Source: Talinum fruticosum
Lineage: Eukaryota; Streptophyta; Magnoliopsida; Caryophyllales; Talinaceae
NCBI GenBank assembly: GCA_021018815.1
Contig: JAITYX010000011.1
Coordinates: forward strand, 7,330,501-7,394,500
Reading direction: 5' to 3'
Length of the DNA stretch: 64,000 bases
The notes under the pieces were generated by a model. That model saw only the letters and a program-made list of their open reading frames with translations, was not told where the DNA came from and searched no databases. Shown here in pieces: positions 62,203 to 64,000 of this stretch (its first letter is position 1; each line of letters opens with the position of its first letter). The translations under genes were made by a program, and so were the position numbers.

Positions 62203-62462
62203 TCACAAGGCTCTAAGTTTTCGGATCCTTTGGGTTGGGAAACGTTCCTTAATTCTTCCTCCCAAGTACAATAAACAGGATAGGATTTTTGAACAAAATT
62301 TCCCCGCTAAAAGCCTTGTGATAATTTTAAGATGGGTAAAAATGAAATAACTAGCGGTGATTAGAGCGTACCATAATTTGCAAACCGACATGCATCGGTA
62401 GAGAAATTTCACGGGTAATTACTTCAAGATCTCAACAAGTAATTTCTATTATAACTTAAACA
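62203..62462 (-). pseudogene. F-box head, unit 3
   Basis: Carries the same TAA as unit 2 at the same codon, so units 2 and 3 descend from one already-mutated copy. The ATG at its start has also drifted. KFLYRCMSVCKLWYALI remains readable. Confidence 0.7.
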
Positions 62463-62732
62463 TGTTTTTTTACAGCTCTTCAAATTAGAATTGAGATTAT
62501 CTAATTAGAGGGAAAAGAAACAAAACTTGACCTACGGATCACCTAAACCGTAGGGGAAATCCTGGAAAAGAGCCGACTATCGGTTAGGGTTTAAGGGGTC
62601 AATAGGATCTGATTTAGATATAAAATTTAGAGGTGATCATAAAATCTGGGTCTGCCCTACTCACAAAAACCTCACATGTAGGGTATAAGATTTAATTGAG
62701 GGTCAAGTTAAGGTTAAGGTTTCCGATCGTTC

Positions 62733-63011
62733 CTACCAACGGACCCTTATCACAAGGCTCTTAAGGTTTCGATCCTTTCGATTAAGAAATGTTCCTTGAT
62801 TCTTCCTCCTAAGTACAATAAATAGGACAACTTTTTTGTACAAAATTTCCCCTACTAAAAGCCTTGTGATAATTTTGAGATGGGTGGAAATGAAATAACT
62901 AGTATTGATTAGAGAGTACCATAATTTGCAAACCGACATACATCGATAGAGAAATTTCACGGGTAATCGCTTCAAGATCTCAACAAGTAATTCCTCTTGT
63001 AACGTAAGCAT
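62733..63011 (-). CDS. F-box head, unit 4, intact 92-residue frame
   Basis: MLTLQEELLVEILKRLPVKF then LYRCMSVCKLWYSLI: an intact F-box from an ATG at 63011 with all the conserved Leu/Pro/Trp positions. The frame then runs about 45 residues and stops inside the repeat unit, so no substrate-binding domain follows. If expressed it would be a free F-box able to bind SKP1 but not a substrate. Expression is not known. Confidence 0.5.
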   Translation of the reverse strand: MLTLQEELLVEILKRLPVKFLYRCMSVCKLWYSLINTSYFISTHLKIITRLLVGEILYKKVVLFIVLRRKNQGTFLNRKDRNLKSLVIRVRW

Positions 63012-63299
63012 ATTTTTTAGAGCTCATCTAGTAAGAATTGAGATGATCTAATTAGAAAAAAGAAACAAAACCCGACTCGCGGATCACCCAAACTGCAGGG
63101 AAATCCTGAAAAGAACCACCTGTTGGTTAAGGTTTAAGGGGTCAATAGGATCCGATTTAAATATAAAAGTTAGAGGTGATCATAGGATCTTAGATCTTCC
63201 CTACTCACAAAACCTCATATGTAAGGTATAAGATTTAATTAAGGGTCAAAGTTAAGGTTAAGGTTTCCGATCCTTTGATCCTACCCACGGACCCTTATC

Positions 63300-63570
63300 A
63301 CAAGGCTCTAAGGTTTCCGATCCTTTGGGTTGGGAAACGTTCCTTGATTCTTCCTCCCATGTACAATAAATGGGACAAGTTTTTTGCACGAAATTTCCCT
63401 GTTAAGAGCTTTGTGATAATTTTGAGATGGGAGGAAATGAAATAACTAATAGTGATTAGAGAGTATCATAATTTTGCAAACTAATATGCATTGGTAGATA
63501 AATTTCACGGATAATCGTTTTAGGATCTCAAAAAGTAATTTCTTTTGTAACCAAAGTATGTTTTTTACAG
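63300..63570 (-). pseudogene. F-box head, unit 5
   Basis: The most diverged full unit: the frame has several changes (TAA in the EIL-K region; the MSVCKLW motif is altered). Non-coding. Confidence 0.6.
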
Positions 63571-64000
63571 CTCATCAAATTAGAATTGAGATGATCTAAT
63601 TAGAGGAAAAAGAAACAAAACTCGACCTGTGAATCTCTCAAAGTGCAAGGGAAGTCCTGAGAAAAGAGCCACCTATCGGTTAGGGTTTAAGGGGTAATTA
63701 GGATTTGATTTAGATATAAAAGTTAGAGGTGATCATAAAATCTGGGATATGCCCTTCTCACCAAAACCTCATATGTAGGGTATAAGATTTAATTGAGGGT
63801 CACGTTAAGGTTAAGGTTTCCGATCCTTTAATCATACCCACGGACCCTTATCACAAGGTCAGTTAAGGTTTCCGATCCTTTGGGTTGGGAAATATTCCTT
63901 GATTCTTCTTCCCGGAGTAATAAACAGGACAAGTTTTTGCACAAACTTTCCCCTACTAAGAGCCTTGTGATAATTTTGAGATGGGTGGAAATGAAATAAC

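Larger units (their letters stand above)
61134..64000 (-). repeat. Tandem array of about 550-bp F-box head units
   Basis: The anchor TTGGGAAACGTTCCTTGATTC, or its variant, recurs at 61134, 61685, 62235, 62782, 63330 and 63885 (steps of 551, 550, 547, 548, 555). Each unit holds, in minus-strand order, a promoter-like AT-rich part with GATATAAAAGTTAGAGGT reading toward the plus strand, an ATG, the F-box domain and the first residues after it, but no FBA body. Only the unit at lowest coordinates runs into a gene body. The array continues past the window edge. Confidence 0.9.

Overview
This is nuclear genomic DNA from a flowering plant, most likely a core eudicot. The genes are intron-rich. One encodes a primary-wall cellulose synthase and one a plastid-targeted homeodomain protein. 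More than half of the window is nested retrotransposons and DNA transposons in AT-rich DNA full of (AT)n tracts. All calls come from reading and translating the sequence; no database search was run.

Layout. 1-241: 5' end of a minus-strand Alba-domain gene, cut by the window edge. About 1040-11388: a decayed plus-strand Ty1/copia element (copia A), broken by two copies of an unrelated LTR (one a clean 2.07-kb solo LTR) and, in its 3' LTR, by two nested short Helitron-like elements. 11976-20120: a 14-exon CESA1-type cellulose synthase gene on the minus strand. 20350-28050: gene-free DNA with a MITE-like element, a Helitron-like element, a dead LINE, a SINE-like piece, tandem repeats and a large TAA/TTA inverted microsatellite. 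28050-31987: a 4-exon OCP3-type gene on the minus strand. 32204-about 32940: another Helitron-like copy.

33233-53279: a minus-strand SIRE/Maximus-like Ty1/copia element (copia B) with two LTRs, PBS, PPT, gag, pol and a third downstream ORF. Its 5' LTR is split by a complete 10,034-bp CACTA (En/Spm) transposon (42085-52118) flanked by a GTA target duplication. That CACTA has subterminal GCGTCGGAT-type repeats, a TNP2-type transposase, a TnpA-like (Transposase_24) gene and a captured fragment of an XAP5/XCT (circadian timekeeper) gene that still contains an intron. 54808-about 58765: a second, truncated CACTA with a different subterminal motif. 60261-61363: a damaged F-box/FBA gene. 61134-64000 and beyond: a tandem array of about 550-bp units that each repeat only the promoter and F-box head of that gene.

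The host genes (Alba, CESA1, OCP3, F-box) are functionally unrelated and do not form a cluster. The most telling signals are these: (i) five single-base losses in CESA1, all in homopolymer runs, with the same signature in the transposase, which points to consensus errors rather than pseudogenes; (ii) the Pack-CACTA carrying XCT exons; (iii) the F-box head array; (iv) a family of short Helitron-like elements with shared ends.
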